From positions 930,001 through 994,000 of the forward strand of contig JABYQQ010000008.1 in assembly GCA_022605405.1 (NCBI GenBank): a DNA stretch of 64,000 bases, read 5' to 3'. The notes under the pieces are model-generated. The model ran no database searches. It saw nothing but the letters and a program-made list of their open reading frames with translations, and was not told the origin of the DNA. Numbering within the stretch: position 1 is the first letter of the stretch; every line of letters begins with the position of its first letter. Both the position numbers and the translations under genes were made by a program. The stretch is from Earliella scabrosa (lineage: Eukaryota; Basidiomycota; Agaricomycetes; Polyporales; Polyporaceae). Below, piece after piece: positions 25,901-36,622 of the stretch.

Positions 25901-27520
25901 CCATTGCCACACGTAGTGTAAAGACCTCCGCCCTCCACTCGATGGAAGATGCTTATGCCATCAGTGACGACCATGTACGCCGTTGTTCGCTTGCTGAGCG
26001 CGTCTTTAGGTTCCAGCCTGAGGTGGCTATTTTCAGCCCACCACGCCGCACCTAATCCAGGTGCGCTCCCCGGGGGTGCAGCACCGTGGGGCGGTGATCG
26101 CCAGTTGCATGCCCACGCTGCAAAATGGAAGCAGGCAGGTGTGCTCAAAAGGGCAAGTTCTGTGAGGGGCTTCGCTGAGACTGTTCGCGGCGGACCTTTG
26201 CTGACTTTGCCCTTTTCATAGACCGACTCGTGGCTGCCTCCTTCCTAGACCGGAAACCGGCATTTGACCGGACTCTGCCCAAAGACGAGCACGCCGTGTC
26301 GGTCTCGGAGGCTCTGGGGAGCGGGAAGCGCGACATTAATATTTGGGTGCATCGTACCCTCAGGCTTAGGTCAACATGCTTCACCTCCCTACCCCGCCAC
26401 GACTCACGCAACTGCCATGGGACAACTCGGGCTACGCTCGTACCGGTATCTCCATCATTTACGTTCGGACAGTGGGATACCCCTACCCCAAGCCTCCCCG
26501 ACTGCCCGCGGATTGGAGTTTCGTTTCTCGGCGAGTCTCTTTGGGTTTCTGTTGAACGTTGACGGTTGCAAAGCCCGCAATGTCGACATATGACACTCCC
26601 CGCCGTTCCACCTGACCTTCACCTCCAACAGTGAACGAGAGACGCTGTCCGTTTCACGTTCGGTAGCTGTCCCTGGCTCCTTGGCATGGCGCGCAGATGT
26701 GTAGTGTGCGAAGGCCTGCGGCCGTTCTGCGACTCGCAGCCGCCGGCCAAGGGCTCTCGGCGCGACCGGTTGCAGAACTGTGCCCGCCTCTTTTACGAGA
26801 TGATTCGGTGGCAAAGATCGCACGGTGGTTCTTCTGTTGTCTTGATTTTCTCCTTGTGGCTGACACCATCTGTCACGCCCCCTCGCGTTGCTCAAGAAAG
26901 GCGAGGGCATAACCCCTCCGGGCGAACACGGGATCATTGCATGTGAAGCGGGGCTGCCGGTTGGCGTAGGCTTGTTCCAGCGGATCGACCACGGTGCCGT
27001 CTGAGGCCAGTGGTCCAAACGACTCTCAGCCACAACATGAAGCCCTCCAACTGCGCATGACGAGCTCGACATTCACTAGAAGAGCGTCATATGCCACATA
27101 GACACCAAGAGAACCGCGTTCAGCCTCGGCCACGCGATTATCGGCTAGCGTCGACACCCCGGACGATTTCCACGTTCATCTCCGGATGCGACGAGCGCGG
27201 GGACCTGAACAGGATCGAGATGCGCTCTCTGGCCGCCCTGTGGCCACGTAAGTACGTATCCGGTACGTACGCATCCAGATTTGCATTCCGCGTCTCCTAC
27301 GATGTCTTCTGGACTGTTCCAGTGCTTCCTTTGTCTTCCGTATTGCAATTGCTTTGCGCATTTGTTGCCAGAATACGCCCCGCGTGTGTGACGTTGGGAT
27401 CGGCCGCGTGTGCGGGAAGAAGACTCGGCCGCCTCTCCTCTTCAGTCAGAGAGAACTTCAGCGTGTAGCCCGACACATGCTCAAGCTTCTTGTCCGGCGG
27501 GCTTCGACTTCACAGGCACG
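23000..27520 (+). repeat. Plus-strand arm of the inverted duplication
   Basis: This is the partner of about 1.73-5.4 kb, in opposite orientation and with the same block order. This arm is about 0.8 kb longer, and most of the difference is accounted for by the inserted element near 24.3-25.0 kb, which is absent from the other arm. Its right part overlaps copy 2 of the direct repeat. No protein-coding content is conserved between the arms. Confidence 0.7.
24302..24993. mobile_element. MITE-like element with terminal inverted repeats
   Basis: About 30 bases at the left end (from near 24,305, including CGTTATTCCCGCGTTCCAGC) are repeated in inverted form at the right end (24,950-24,990). Inner parts of the inverted repeat continue with gaps (CCAGCGGCTGGACTC left; the same motif inverted near 24,920). 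The element interrupts the duplicated segment: the homologous sequence at about 4,150-4,215 on the other strand is continuous across this point. Flanks GGACGTCC (left) and GGACTTTC (right) could be a worn 8-bp target duplication, as made by hAT elements. It has no transposase frame, so it is non-autonomous. The exact ends are approximate. Confidence 0.6.
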
Positions 27521-28620
27521 ATGCACCTTCGAGGGGATACTCGACTGCTGATGTGGAGCACGCCGACGGCAGGCACCTGATCTATTGAGGGGGGCGGGAT
27601 AAGGAGCGACGCTACGATCCTAGTCTGTCTGCGCGAGTCGTGAACGACGTAAATCCTGCACGCCGAGCCCCTTTCGCGCACAGTCGGTTACGTTCCTCTC
27701 CACACTCGTTACTCACCTTCTCGTCGCTGATCAAAAATAAAACCGCTTGTGCAGGCGAGTCGCGAGCCCGATAATCGATCGGTGCGGCGACGCGCACGTG
27801 CACATGGACAGTCTTCTCTGGGTTGCTCAAGGGAGAAGAAGTGTCATCTATGACATGTTCTCCTGCCTGCCATGACCCCGGACATCCCTCGCTCCATGCT
27901 CCTGTTGAAGTTCTCTGGTCGCCTGAGAATTTCGACTTGAGAGGACATGAAGTCATGCGTTCGTTACCGCGGGCTTTGCGCCGAGGCCCGTGCGAGGGAA
28001 GCGATTTATTCGTTCATGACCTATGGTTTTGACGCGGAACGGAGCGCATGCCATCGCAATCCCACCAATCGCTGCGCCCTTCTCCGCTCTCCGCTGTGCG
28101 CAACGACGGAGCCGGACGCTCTCGGCACGGTGCTCAAAGTGACGTGAGTACTAGGAACGGTGCGCATACATATGGAGGTGAACTTACCCGCGGCTCACTC
28201 ACGCTCTGCGAAGCACTCGTCTTCTAGGACCCTGCCGAGGCAAACAGCATGCTTATCCAAACCTGTAGAACCCCGTCGTATCGCAACCGCCTTCGCAGCA
28301 GAATGCAGCGCGACGACCCTCGAACTTGAATCAGAGCGCTGAAGCCTGAGAGGATGCGTCCCTACCAGGACCCTTGCCCGAGCCCGGTCAGCGATTTCGC
28401 CGGTGAGGAAGTAAGTGCGGCGCCAGCGGTATGCTTGGCCTTGGACAAGATGGACGCGAAGTTGTGCGGCCCCGCACGGCACTCCATGCTGAGCGCTGAA
28501 GGCACGGAGCAGACGGACAGAGTTGCTTTGTGGTTGAAGCCGAGCTTCGTTCGCGGGACGCCTCGGCAGCGAAGAAGAGTGTGACTGTGCTGTCCCAAAG
28601 GTGCGCCGCTCATTCTATGC
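26690..28620 (+). repeat. Direct repeat, copy 2
   Basis: This is collinear with 19,150-21,060 (see that entry for shared blocks). Its first part is also the far end of the inverted duplication, so a third partial copy lies at about 1.73-2.75 kb on the minus strand. No intact frame is present. Confidence 0.75.
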
Positions 28621-28850
28621 TCACGATTGCACCACGTCTGAGGCTGACGTTCATAGCAGACGCGCTTGGGATGCCCGGAGCTTCCCCTCAACTTCCCCAA
28701 TCCAGTCCGCACCTGTGTAACTCCCGCGTATCTGCGGAATAGGGGCGAATATCCCAATGCGTTGTTGATGGTACAATGACAGAGCGATGCAATCTGCCAC
28801 ATGAGGCCTCGTCAGTGAGCCGACAGATGGTGATACTTACAGAAACGCAC

Positions 28851-29833
28851 CTAATGATACATGAATGACCGGAACATATACCTGATGACACCCATAGGAA
28901 GCTTAGACTTGAGGGTCGCCAGCTCAGACGTCAGCGCCGGATACTCGATCACTCCCGTCTCGTAGTCGAGCCAGTCCTCGAAGAACGGCTTCCAGCGGAA
29001 GACGGCGCAGTACGAACTTGCCACCGTTGATGCTCCGCGTGCACATCTTTATGAGGTCGTCGAGCGCGTCCCGCACCTGGCCCTCGATCGGCGGTGGGGC
29101 GAGCTCCGGACGCACGTCATAGAGCGGAACAAAGTTGAACTGCGAGGTCGCGACGCCGTCGACGGTGTATGCGACCGGGCGGACACCAACATAGCCCGGC
29201 GCGCCCTGTGTGCGACCTCATCCTGCGCTGCCGTCTCGCGCGCACAGCCGCCAACGGTGTTACACCCGCCCGCAATCGCAATCCCGCGCTCGGCTTCATG
29301 GTCGTCGACTTCACCTACGAGACAATCGAGACGTGGACCGAGGGCGCCATCCAATACCCCGACATAGTCCAGACGCTCATCACCGGGATGAGGTCCATCG
29401 GATGGTCGTGCTCGTTGAGACCGTACGTGAGCACGGCGTGTGCCCTCATGGCCATCATGAACGCCCAATCGTGCGCCTTGACGAAGTGACCGACGGCTTG
29501 CAGGAGGTTGTCCGGGGACGTGTATCTCAAGAACTCCGCGGTCATCTCCAGTCCGGCGCTGGTGAGATCTCGCTGGTGACTGAGCGCGTTGCACGAGATT
29601 CTGTGTGATATCAGTACATGTTCCCTGTAAGACTAACAGCGCAGCGTTCTCCCTATCTCTGTGCAAACCAGGGAACATACTTACTTGTGGATCGGCCATT
29701 GGGCCCGCTGGCACTCCTTGCTGCAGTACAATGGTGCAGCTCGACAGCCTGCACATCTTCTGAACTTGATACCCGGTGTGGGCTCTCTGTTGCAATGAGC
29801 GCAGGTGGTTAGCGAAGTGGTAGGGACGTTCAT
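28851..29833 (-). pseudogene. MYND-finger gene relic
   Basis: ATG at 29833 opens MNVPTTSLTTCAHCNRE with a full MYND finger (CAHC, CAGC, YCSKEC, WPIHK), then an intron at 29684-29601 in the family position. Exon 2 starts ISCNALSH and matches the 49.5 kb gene group (FVKAHDWAFMMAMRAHAVL). The frame then fails: a stop follows at about 29,315. Homology resumes in other frames as GYVGVRPVAYTVDG, FNFVPLYDVRPELAPPP and ALDDLIKMCTRSINGG, then shifts again to WKPFFEDWLDYETGV near 28,960. A piece between SINGG and WKPFF seems to be lost. At least two frameshifts and one likely deletion mark it as a pseudogene. It lies head-to-head with the intact MYND gene at 30.2 kb. Confidence 0.8.
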
Positions 29834-30245
29834 TGTGGTTGAGAGTTGGAGACGATGGCTGGATTAGGGGGTAGGGGCGCCGCCTCTCTTAAGGGGACTC
29901 GGACACAGATCTCGGATTACTGTATTCTGTCACTCCGGAATCCCTATAGTTACTAGTATCGGTATACCTCGCCGGTGTGTTGATTCTTCCACTGCTACGA
30001 TTTCGTTTTGGTCCAAGTGCTTGTGCGTTGTTGTGCACGCTGGCCGCATGAGAGGAGGAGGCTGGCCAGTGGCGCCTGGATCCCAGTCGGAGGTCGGTCC
30101 GGATATGACCGAACCAAACTCTATTGGCTCCGATCGCCTCTGCAACACCTTGGACCTGAACTGAACCACTGGACTCCAGTGGTGCGAGCCCTTCCTCTAA
30201 TACGAGTTCGAGAGCTGAGCCTGTCAAGAACAGTCTCTGGTACGC
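29834..30245. other. Shared upstream region of two divergent MYND loci
   Basis: This 412-base gap separates a minus-strand relic from a plus-strand gene. It presumably holds both promoters. I see no clear TATA element. Confidence 0.4.
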
Positions 30246-31253
30246 ATGGACGGATCCTCTGTCGATTCATTCGGCGGCACTGCCGAGATCCCTTCGTCAG
30301 CGCATTCGTGCGCTCACTGCTTCAAGGGCCGCGTGCAGCTCGACGCGCCACTTCGCAAGTGTGGCGGGTGCTCGGTTGTGCTGTACTGCAGCAAAGAGTG
30401 TCAGAAGGCCGCCTGGCCTTCACACAAGTGCGTTATCCTCGTTTCGCCACCTTTCCCACTTCGACTGAGCTATGCACCTGGTGCCACTCTCATGATCAGG
30501 CACCTATGTCGTTCAGAGAAATCCGATCTGGACAAGTACAAGCTCGGAGACGCGTCCTTCGGCTACACGAGCGGCATCGCGGTCGCATATGCGATCAAAG
30601 AGTTCATGGACGCCCACGACCATGCTCTCTACGTCATGGTGCGCACCACGATCGCCCTCGAGGGCGGCATCGAGCATAACCTCCGCAACCCACGTGCGGT
30701 CATCGTGTATCTCACGCCCAAACGGGACCGCACTGACACCAATCCCGCCACCGCCTTCTACGTCCCGTGTGTCGAGACGGTGCACAAGGACGACAAACCC
30801 GTCGTGCGCTCGACTTGGGAGGAGCACAAGGCGGCGTGCGATGAGGAGGAAGCGCGTATTCGCGCGACGAACCCTGGTCCCAGGTTCGCAGGCACGATTC
30901 CCGTCGCCTTCGTGGTCGGGGGTACCGGGCATGTGTCCACCGTTCCATATGGCATCTCCCGGCCCTCGATCGACGACACTGCTCTCGATGAGCGCACGAC
31001 CCTTGCGCTCGAAGACCTCATCAGCCTGTGCACCGCAAGCATTTCCATTGGGCATTCATACTATGTCCCGCGGGGGCACAGTCGACCGGAGCCTGCGGTG
31101 GGGCAGTACGTCCAATCGAGGAAGTCCTGGCGGCGGGTGCCTATGAAGGAGCCAGTCTGGAACGTGATGGATTCGTACATGAGAGACCGTCCGAGTATGT
31201 TCAAGTCGGGTATGAGTATTCGCGAGCTCTGGAGCCTGTATGGCCGCTTGTGA
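30246..31253 (+). CDS. MYND zinc-finger protein, group A
   Basis: Two exons, 30246-30427 and 30500-31253, encode 311 residues. The intron splits the codon of the lysine after the seventh zinc ligand; without splicing the frame stays open but the finger is broken. Zinc ligands are C22, C25, C39, C42, C48, C52, H60 and C64, the complete MYND pattern. The remaining 245 residues match the other group A members: LGDASFGYTSGIAVAYAI, then TTIALEGGIEHNLRNPRAV, PVAFVVGGTGHVS, LEDLISLCTASISIGHSYY and the ending FKSGMSIRELWSLYGRL. MYND fingers bind short proline-rich peptides in partner proteins. There is no SET domain, so this is not a Smyd methyltransferase. The biochemical role of the C-terminal region is unknown. 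Confidence 0.9.
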   Translation: MDGSSVDSFGGTAEIPSSAHSCAHCFKGRVQLDAPLRKCGGCSVVLYCSKECQKAAWPSHKCVILVSPPFPLRLSYAPGATLMIRHLCRSEKSDLDKYKLGDASFGYTSGIAVAYAIKEFMDAHDHALYVMVRTTIALEGGIEHNLRNPRAVIVYLTPKRDRTDTNPATAFYVPCVETVHKDDKPVVRSTWEEHKAACDEEEARIRATNPGPRFAGTIPVAFVVGGTGHVSTVPYGISRPSIDDTALDERTTLALEDLISLCTASISIGHSYYVPRGHSRPEPAVGQYVQSRKSWRRVPMKEPVWNVMDSYMRDRPSMFKSGMSIRELWSLYGRL

Positions 31254-31901
31254 GGGGGTCGAGATGTTCCTCGCATGTTGTACTACTAGTCTCGTAGTTG
31301 GTCTCGTCCGATGCTTGTGAGGTGCTCTTATTACTGGGGAATGCAAGGTGCACTGTGGCGTGTAGTCATCCCTTATATGCTCGACAGTCACAGTGAACAC
31401 AATCCCTAACCTTGCCTGTACATATGTATATAGCTATCAGCCTTCTCTTGCCGCTGACTGTCGTCGCATGTGTCGATCGGTCAACGTTGCGTCGACCTGA
31501 CCGCTGTGTGTACTCCTTCGGCCCTTCGCTGTTGGCTTCAGGATAACACACTACGGGGGTCCATATACATGCGCTCAACTCTGCCCTGTCTTTGCAAGAA
31601 AACCAACTGCCTGTCGAGCCAATGCCACTGCAACGTATGATGGCCGTGACAAGCATGCTGTCAACTTCGCGCAGACGATTCCGGATATCTATGGAGAAGC
31701 AGAGATGGTGACCTTCTATGCGGTTATATTGGATTCTGCAGATGTATTCTAGCTATTAGGAGCCGAGCACTAGACTACTCGAAAAGTGGTAAACGGAGCC
31801 GGAGCTATATCGCAAGTGACAGTGAGTGGTGACAAGACAGTCGCGATGACTGTAGCGACTCGAAGGGCCGCTTGTTTTGAGGTTGAAAATGACGACGGGT
31901 C
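31254..31901. other. Intergenic, nothing recognised
   Basis: This lies between the convergent ends of the MYND gene and the siderophore transporter. Short AT-richer stretches here are consistent with 3' untranslated sequence. No ORF is supported. Confidence 0.4.
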
Positions 31902-33847
31902 TCAGAACAGCTTCGCAAGGAAGCTGCGCTTGTCCTTCTCCGGTGCATCCTCCACCGTATGACGTCCCTTCTCCTCCGCATGCGGCAGGCTCTGCTCGTC
32001 CGTGAGCCTCGGATTGCGCAGCACGAGCGAGAAGAAGATGAGCAAGCTCGTCAGGCAGATACCCGTGATGCACAGGTACTGCTGCGTCGTGCGGTACGCG
32101 GCGATAACCCCGTCGCGCGCGGGCGTCCCAACAGGATTCTCCGCGGACCAGGTGAGCGGGTCCGCGTAGACCGTCGCCGCGATGTCCGCCCCGACGTGCT
32201 TCTCGAGCTCCTTCGGCAGAACCTGCGACCACACCGCGCCCGAGACGCACGCGCCCAGGGCTGAGCCGATGTTGTACGTTCCGAGGTAGAGACCGGTGAC
32301 GATCGCGAGGTGCTCGTGCTTGGTCGCGGCCTGGATGGCGGCCTGGGTCGGGTACGGGAACATACCACCCGCGAGACCGAGGACGACCTGTGCGCCGACC
32401 ATACCGGCGTGGTGCGAGAGAGAGGTGCCGCCGCGGTAATGAATGAGCAAGCCGAATGCGACCATGAAGAGGCATGTGCCGAAGACGATGAATGGCTTGA
32501 GCCGGCGGACCTTGAAGACGACGGCGCCGAGGAACCAGCCCATGAGGACGGAGGAGAAGCTGTAGAGCTGAGTGATGCGCGTTGCGGACTTGATCGACTC
32601 GTTGAAGGCGACGACGAGGACGGTGTAGAGGAAGTCGCCTTGCATGTACCACGCCCAGTTGAGGCACATGGCAATGCCCAACGCGCCCCAGACCGCGCGA
32701 TCTTTGAGCAACTGCCAGACAGAACATTAGCTTGGTCCGGATCTGAGTTGGGTCATGCGCACTCACATGGAACGGAACTAGGGGGTGGACGGCCCTCCTC
32801 TCCCACCAGACGAAGACAGGGATACAGAGGACGCCAACGACGAGAGGAGCGATGATGTGGGCTGCCTTCCAGGTCTCGGTAGCACCTCCCGCGAGCGTGA
32901 GCGGCGTCAAAATCAGGGCGAATACAGCGATCATGAGAATGATGCCGATGACGTCTAGCTGCCAGAACAGCGCCTTTGCGAGGCCACTCGCGCCGAGGAT
33001 CTCGAAGGGTGTCTTGTAGGCGGCGAGCTCGGCCGACCGCTTGGCCCTACGTTGGGCAATGAAGAGCGCGGCGAGGAGTGGCATGGCGCTGACGGGGTAG
33101 ATGATGGCCCACATACCGATTCCCCATCTCCAGCCCGCGTTGGCGAGTGTAGCGGAGGCGAGGTCTCCAGATACCCAAGTGTTGATGATGAAGGGAGTGG
33201 CGGGAATATATGAGAAGAACAGGCGGGCGCGCAAGGACGAGATGTCACCGATGATCACCTCTACTAGGAGGATCACGAACGTGTATCCAATCTAAAGGAC
33301 GCTTAGCGATGATAGAACAGGGTCAAATTTGGAACACGAACCTGGTAGAGAACAGCTCCTGCACAGAAAGTCGCGACGTCGTTGGACGCCGCCTCGACAA
33401 TGGTCCCAAGGACATAGAAGAAGACCGAGACGAGCACCAACTCAACACGACCGAAGACATCTGCAATTTTGGAGGCGGTTGGCTGACCAACGGCGGCGAT
33501 GACACTGCGAACGACGTTGATGGAGGCTAGAAGGCTGTGGTGACTGAAGGACTGCGAGGTCGCGGTGGTCTAACAACAACAACAGCAAAGATTAAGCATT
33601 GAGGTCACTACGCCATTAATCAGCATACCTGGTACGTGTATCGAACGGTGCCGTCGAGGGAGTACGCGTAGGCAATGAGGAAGACACCGACGAACAAGAA
33701 GACGCGATCGCAAAGCGTAAGATGGGCTGAAATGGCTTCGATGCGCTTGACGCCGGGGCTGGTGGCGCCCATCAACTGCAAAGCTTCCTCGCGGGATGGC
33801 TCGTTCGAGGCCAAACTGGCTTCCTTTGAGCTGCGTTGAGTGGCCAT
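31902..33847 (-). CDS. Siderophore-iron transporter (major facilitator superfamily)
   Basis: Four exons on the minus strand (33847-33629, 33569-33342, 33291-32767, 32711-31902) encode 593 residues, the normal size for fungal siderophore-iron symporters of the Sit1/Arn/Mir type. These plasma- or vesicle-membrane proteins import ferric siderophores by proton symport. The sequence begins with a short hydrophilic tail ([15 protein letters not shown]), then the first membrane helix, which carries the subfamily signature [15 protein letters not shown], followed by [53 protein letters not shown] and many further hydrophobic helices, as expected for 14 spans. The C-terminus is charged. All three introns are 50-59 nt and restore the frame exactly. 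Two iron-regulator-type GATA motifs lie about 105-160 bases upstream of the start (listed separately). Confidence 0.92.
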
Positions 33848-33951
33848 ACCGTTCGGTCTTGACTGAGAGCTACTGCAGGAGGACAGAGGCAAGACCATCG
33901 CCGGGGAGCGCGAGGGTGAATATAAGTCACCGATGGGCAAGGGTGAACAGT

Positions 33952-33962
33952 TTATCAGATAA
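33952..33962. promoter_or_regulatory. Iron-regulator GATA site 1 (TTATCAGATAA)
   Basis: The palindrome-like TTATCAGATAA contains ATCAGATAA, which fits ATCWGATAA, the element bound by fungal iron-responsive GATA factors (Urbs1, SreA, Sre1). It lies about 105 bases upstream of the siderophore transporter start. The role is inferred from sequence and context. Confidence 0.7.
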
Positions 33963-33996
33963 GATTTCCAGGGACATCCAACCGGGACATCTAATC

Positions 33997-34007
33997 TTAT
34001 CAGATAA
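33997..34007. promoter_or_regulatory. Iron-regulator GATA site 2 (TTATCAGATAA)
   Basis: A second, identical 11-base copy lies 45 bases further upstream of the transporter start. Paired sites of this kind are usual in siderophore genes that are repressed under iron sufficiency. Confidence 0.7.
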
Positions 34008-34432
34008 AGTGTGCCGAGCCTGCGACGGCAGCGGCTTCCTTGGCCCCACTGCTGGTGCCAGTTCTTGTAACTCGTTCCTCTCTCTCAGACTCTCAGCCAG
34101 TGTCTACATGCATATAGAGTCAATGATACTTTTTCGACGAAGGGAGAACAAGCTACTTCAAGCCAGGAGGAGACTCTCTGAGTGCATGCTCATCCTCAAG
34201 TTCATCACCGTTCCCGTTCCCAGATGTCTGGTTCTCGAACCGAGGCCCTGGTGAGTAGTAATTTCTAGAGCGCTCAGGCAACAGGCAGCCAGTACTAGTG
34301 CTCCGCAAGGATCTTGGCAACTGCATGCTCAGCAACAATTTGCGAGGCCGAGGTCTCGCCCGGGAAGTTCATGAGTGTACAAGGGAACTTTTGGGGCAAC
34401 TTCATTGACGAAATGGGCGAAACGACGACATA

Positions 34433-34960
34433 TCACTCGTCCTTCTTCACCTTCGAGAAGAACCCCGTCGTAGCATTACGTTCGAACGCAACCTCTCCCT
34501 CATCGAGCTCGCGTCTGCCGTCGTTGCGGCAGCAGTATGTGTTCTTCCATCCAGCGCACGAGCCTGAGTTGGGGTCTCCGCGGCAGGCATACCTGTGGTA
34601 GAACATGATCAGGATCCTGCTGACACGAGTGTGAAAGGTTACGTACCAGAGGCCGTCGATCAGGACGTCGGTGATGCGAATGGGCGGCGGCGAACACTTG
34701 AACGGACCGGAGGTACATATGTTCCTACCGGGGTAGATGTACGTCGCAACGCCACGGCACGCGTCGTCAAAGATCACGTCTGCACGAATGATGTCACATA
34801 GAGCCATGAGTACGATGCCCGTTGGAAGTGGGCGCCGTGCGCTCGACGTACAGTTCTGGTTACCACGATCCTGAAGGGCGAAGTTGTAGCCGGGGCAGAC
34901 CGCGAAGACGGGCGACATCACGAAGGTGACGAGGGCGGCGGCAGAAGCAGAGAAACGCAT
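34433..34960 (-). CDS. Small cysteine-containing secreted protein, family unknown
   Basis: Two coding exons (34960-34647 and 34592-34433) encode 157 residues. The N-terminus is a good signal peptide (MRFSASAAALVTFVMSPVFA), with cleavage likely after residue 20. The mature part has nine cysteines, including GNQNC, DDACRG, RNICTSGPFKCSPP and CAGWKNTYCC, and ends in charged FFSKVKKDE. The splice TG|G between GLW and YACRG is consistent. A 5' untranslated intron (34961-35022) appears to end directly at the ATG: the sequence before it is TGCTTTCAG, and GTGAGT lies upstream. I do not recognise the family. A secreted effector-like or wall-associated role is possible but unproven. Confidence 0.75.
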   Translation of the reverse strand: MRFSASAAALVTFVMSPVFAVCPGYNFALQDRGNQNCTSSARRPLPTGIVLMALCDIIRADVIFDDACRGVATYIYPGRNICTSGPFKCSPPPIRITDVLIDGLWYVTFHTRVSRILIMFYHRYACRGDPNSGSCAGWKNTYCCRNDGRRELDEGEVAFERNATTGFFSKVKKDE

Positions 34961-35100
34961 CTGAAAGCATAAAGGCAAGTCAGCGTTCATTCGGGACTCA
35001 TGGAGCGGAGAGACAAACTCACTGTGTGAGGCTGAGGCTGGTAGCGAGGATATGATAGTCGTAGAGTGGTGTGCTGAGAATTTACGAGTGTGCAGCCTCC

Positions 35101-35108
35101 CTTTTATG
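35101..35108 (-). promoter_or_regulatory. TATA-like box of the secreted-protein gene
   Basis: The minus strand reads CATAAAAG here, about 140 bases upstream of the ATG and about 80 bases upstream of the untranslated intron, a suitable place for a core promoter. Confidence 0.4.
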
Positions 35109-36622
35109 CGCTTTCCAGGCGTCCGTGCAAGATCAGCGACGGACGTGCGGTGGACTGTCGACTGGACATGTACTCAGGTCGTGGCTGGTGCAACGGCGAG
35201 CCGAGTCCGTCTTCCCGGGTGAGTATTGGTCACATTCAAGAAGGCTGTATCTGCCGAATTGCAACAACTCCGCTCGTGAATCATCATGTAGTGGGGCAGA
35301 CCACCGTTCACTACGCGTGTAGGCTGGCGTTGGCCATCATTTCGGTGCATGACGGCACTGAGCTGACAACCTCCGAAGGGCGCTCCGTCGACTATCGGCG
35401 CCTCGTCCTGGGTGGATGTGTCTCGCTCCGAGCACTGGGTGGTTCGTCATTACGTGAATCACTGGCAGAGTAGGATGAAGGATATTCCTCCGTTCTCTGA
35501 GGATATGAAACGATGCCAGTACGAGGCTCTTGATCCTCTCGGCGGCCTGCGTAGTCACCTAGAGCCACTTGGCTTCAGTCAGTGCACAGGACTTCGGTCG
35601 CCGAGCTCCAGACGATGGGATCTTCAGCAGATTAAGAGTGCATGCTGCATTGATGCTCAAACCTTTGATAATCTGCACCCGACTCGGCCTGTACATCTTG
35701 TCGCCTATATGCCATACAATCAACCGGGTGGGTAAGTAAGAGCCGAAGAACACGCCGCGGGACGTACGGAGACAGACCTACAAAGATGGACGAGAACATT
35801 GCAGTCGTCATCCTGCATGCTGCTATAGCGTACCGATGGCCGTCGCTGGAGGGGAGATATGTTCCTCTACTCACTAGTTTTGAACGCCACGAATGGATTG
35901 CTAGTCCTTGCGACGCAGCGGCTCGTCTTCAGCGACCCGTAGGCAGTTGAACGCTTCGGACTACAAATAAAATGCACCTTAACGCATTCCAACTTGAGCT
36001 CGCGCAAGGCCTGCTTGAGAGTGTGTGCGGGTTAAGTTTAAAGGGTTGTGATGGTGGAGCTAGAAGTCTCAATTTCGGCGGACAGCGAGTTGGTGGCAGT
36101 TACCACCCAGCGCCCATAAGCTGCAGCATACTCAGAACCACCATAGAGCCTGGATTCTTCGCAGACTGTATACTCGATCTTCGGCTCTGAACGGTGAACG
36201 CAAAACCAGCAAGTGTGAGACGAGGAGAGAACAAGGACTCGGAGTAGCGGCCCGGAGGCTGGATACCCGTTATTTGCCCCTGTTTGTTCTCCACCCGCGG
36301 GCGCTCCTCAGGTCGTTTCTCCAGCGTTTCTCCATCCTTGCAACTCTCAAGAGTCGAGCTCTCTTCCAACCGTGCCACTGCCAGTGTGGTTTGCGCTCGT
36401 ATACAGCCCATTGTTAAGGTGAGATTTTAACTCCTTATGTACATCATGAGTCACTAGACCAGCATCCGTGGTGCCACGCTAATCAGTTTGTGGCTCAGGA
36501 TTCACAACAACCACACGCACAGTGAGTACCATTCAATCATGACAGTGGGAAGTGGTTAGCCACATCTATCGCAAGCCTACATATATCCGTATTCGCGTGT
36601 GGCTGATAGCCTAGCAGACATC
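35109..36622. other. Intergenic, nothing recognised
   Basis: About 1.5 kb between divergent genes. Short frames occur on both strands but none has family motifs or plausible introns. The 3' end includes the leader of the F-box gene, where GATAGCCTAG may be an intron acceptor just before the start. Confidence 0.4.

Larger units (their letters stand above)
22604..28850. other. Gene-poor repeat-derived region
   Basis: No gene is supported here. The first 350 bases are probably the promoter of the BTB gene. The rest is made of the arm of the inverted duplication (about 23.0-27.5 kb), a MITE-like insertion (about 24.30-24.99 kb) and copy 2 of the direct repeat (about 26.69-28.62 kb). The short frames scattered through it are not conserved between copies. 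Confidence 0.6.

Noticed and set aside
28200..28900. Possible further MYND exons in direct repeat copy 2
   Set aside because: No CxxC pairs or family C-terminal motifs occur before 28,851. The repeat is unrelated to the MYND genes.
32310..32855. Acidic open frame opposite the siderophore transporter
   Set aside because: It is antisense to conserved membrane helices of the transporter.
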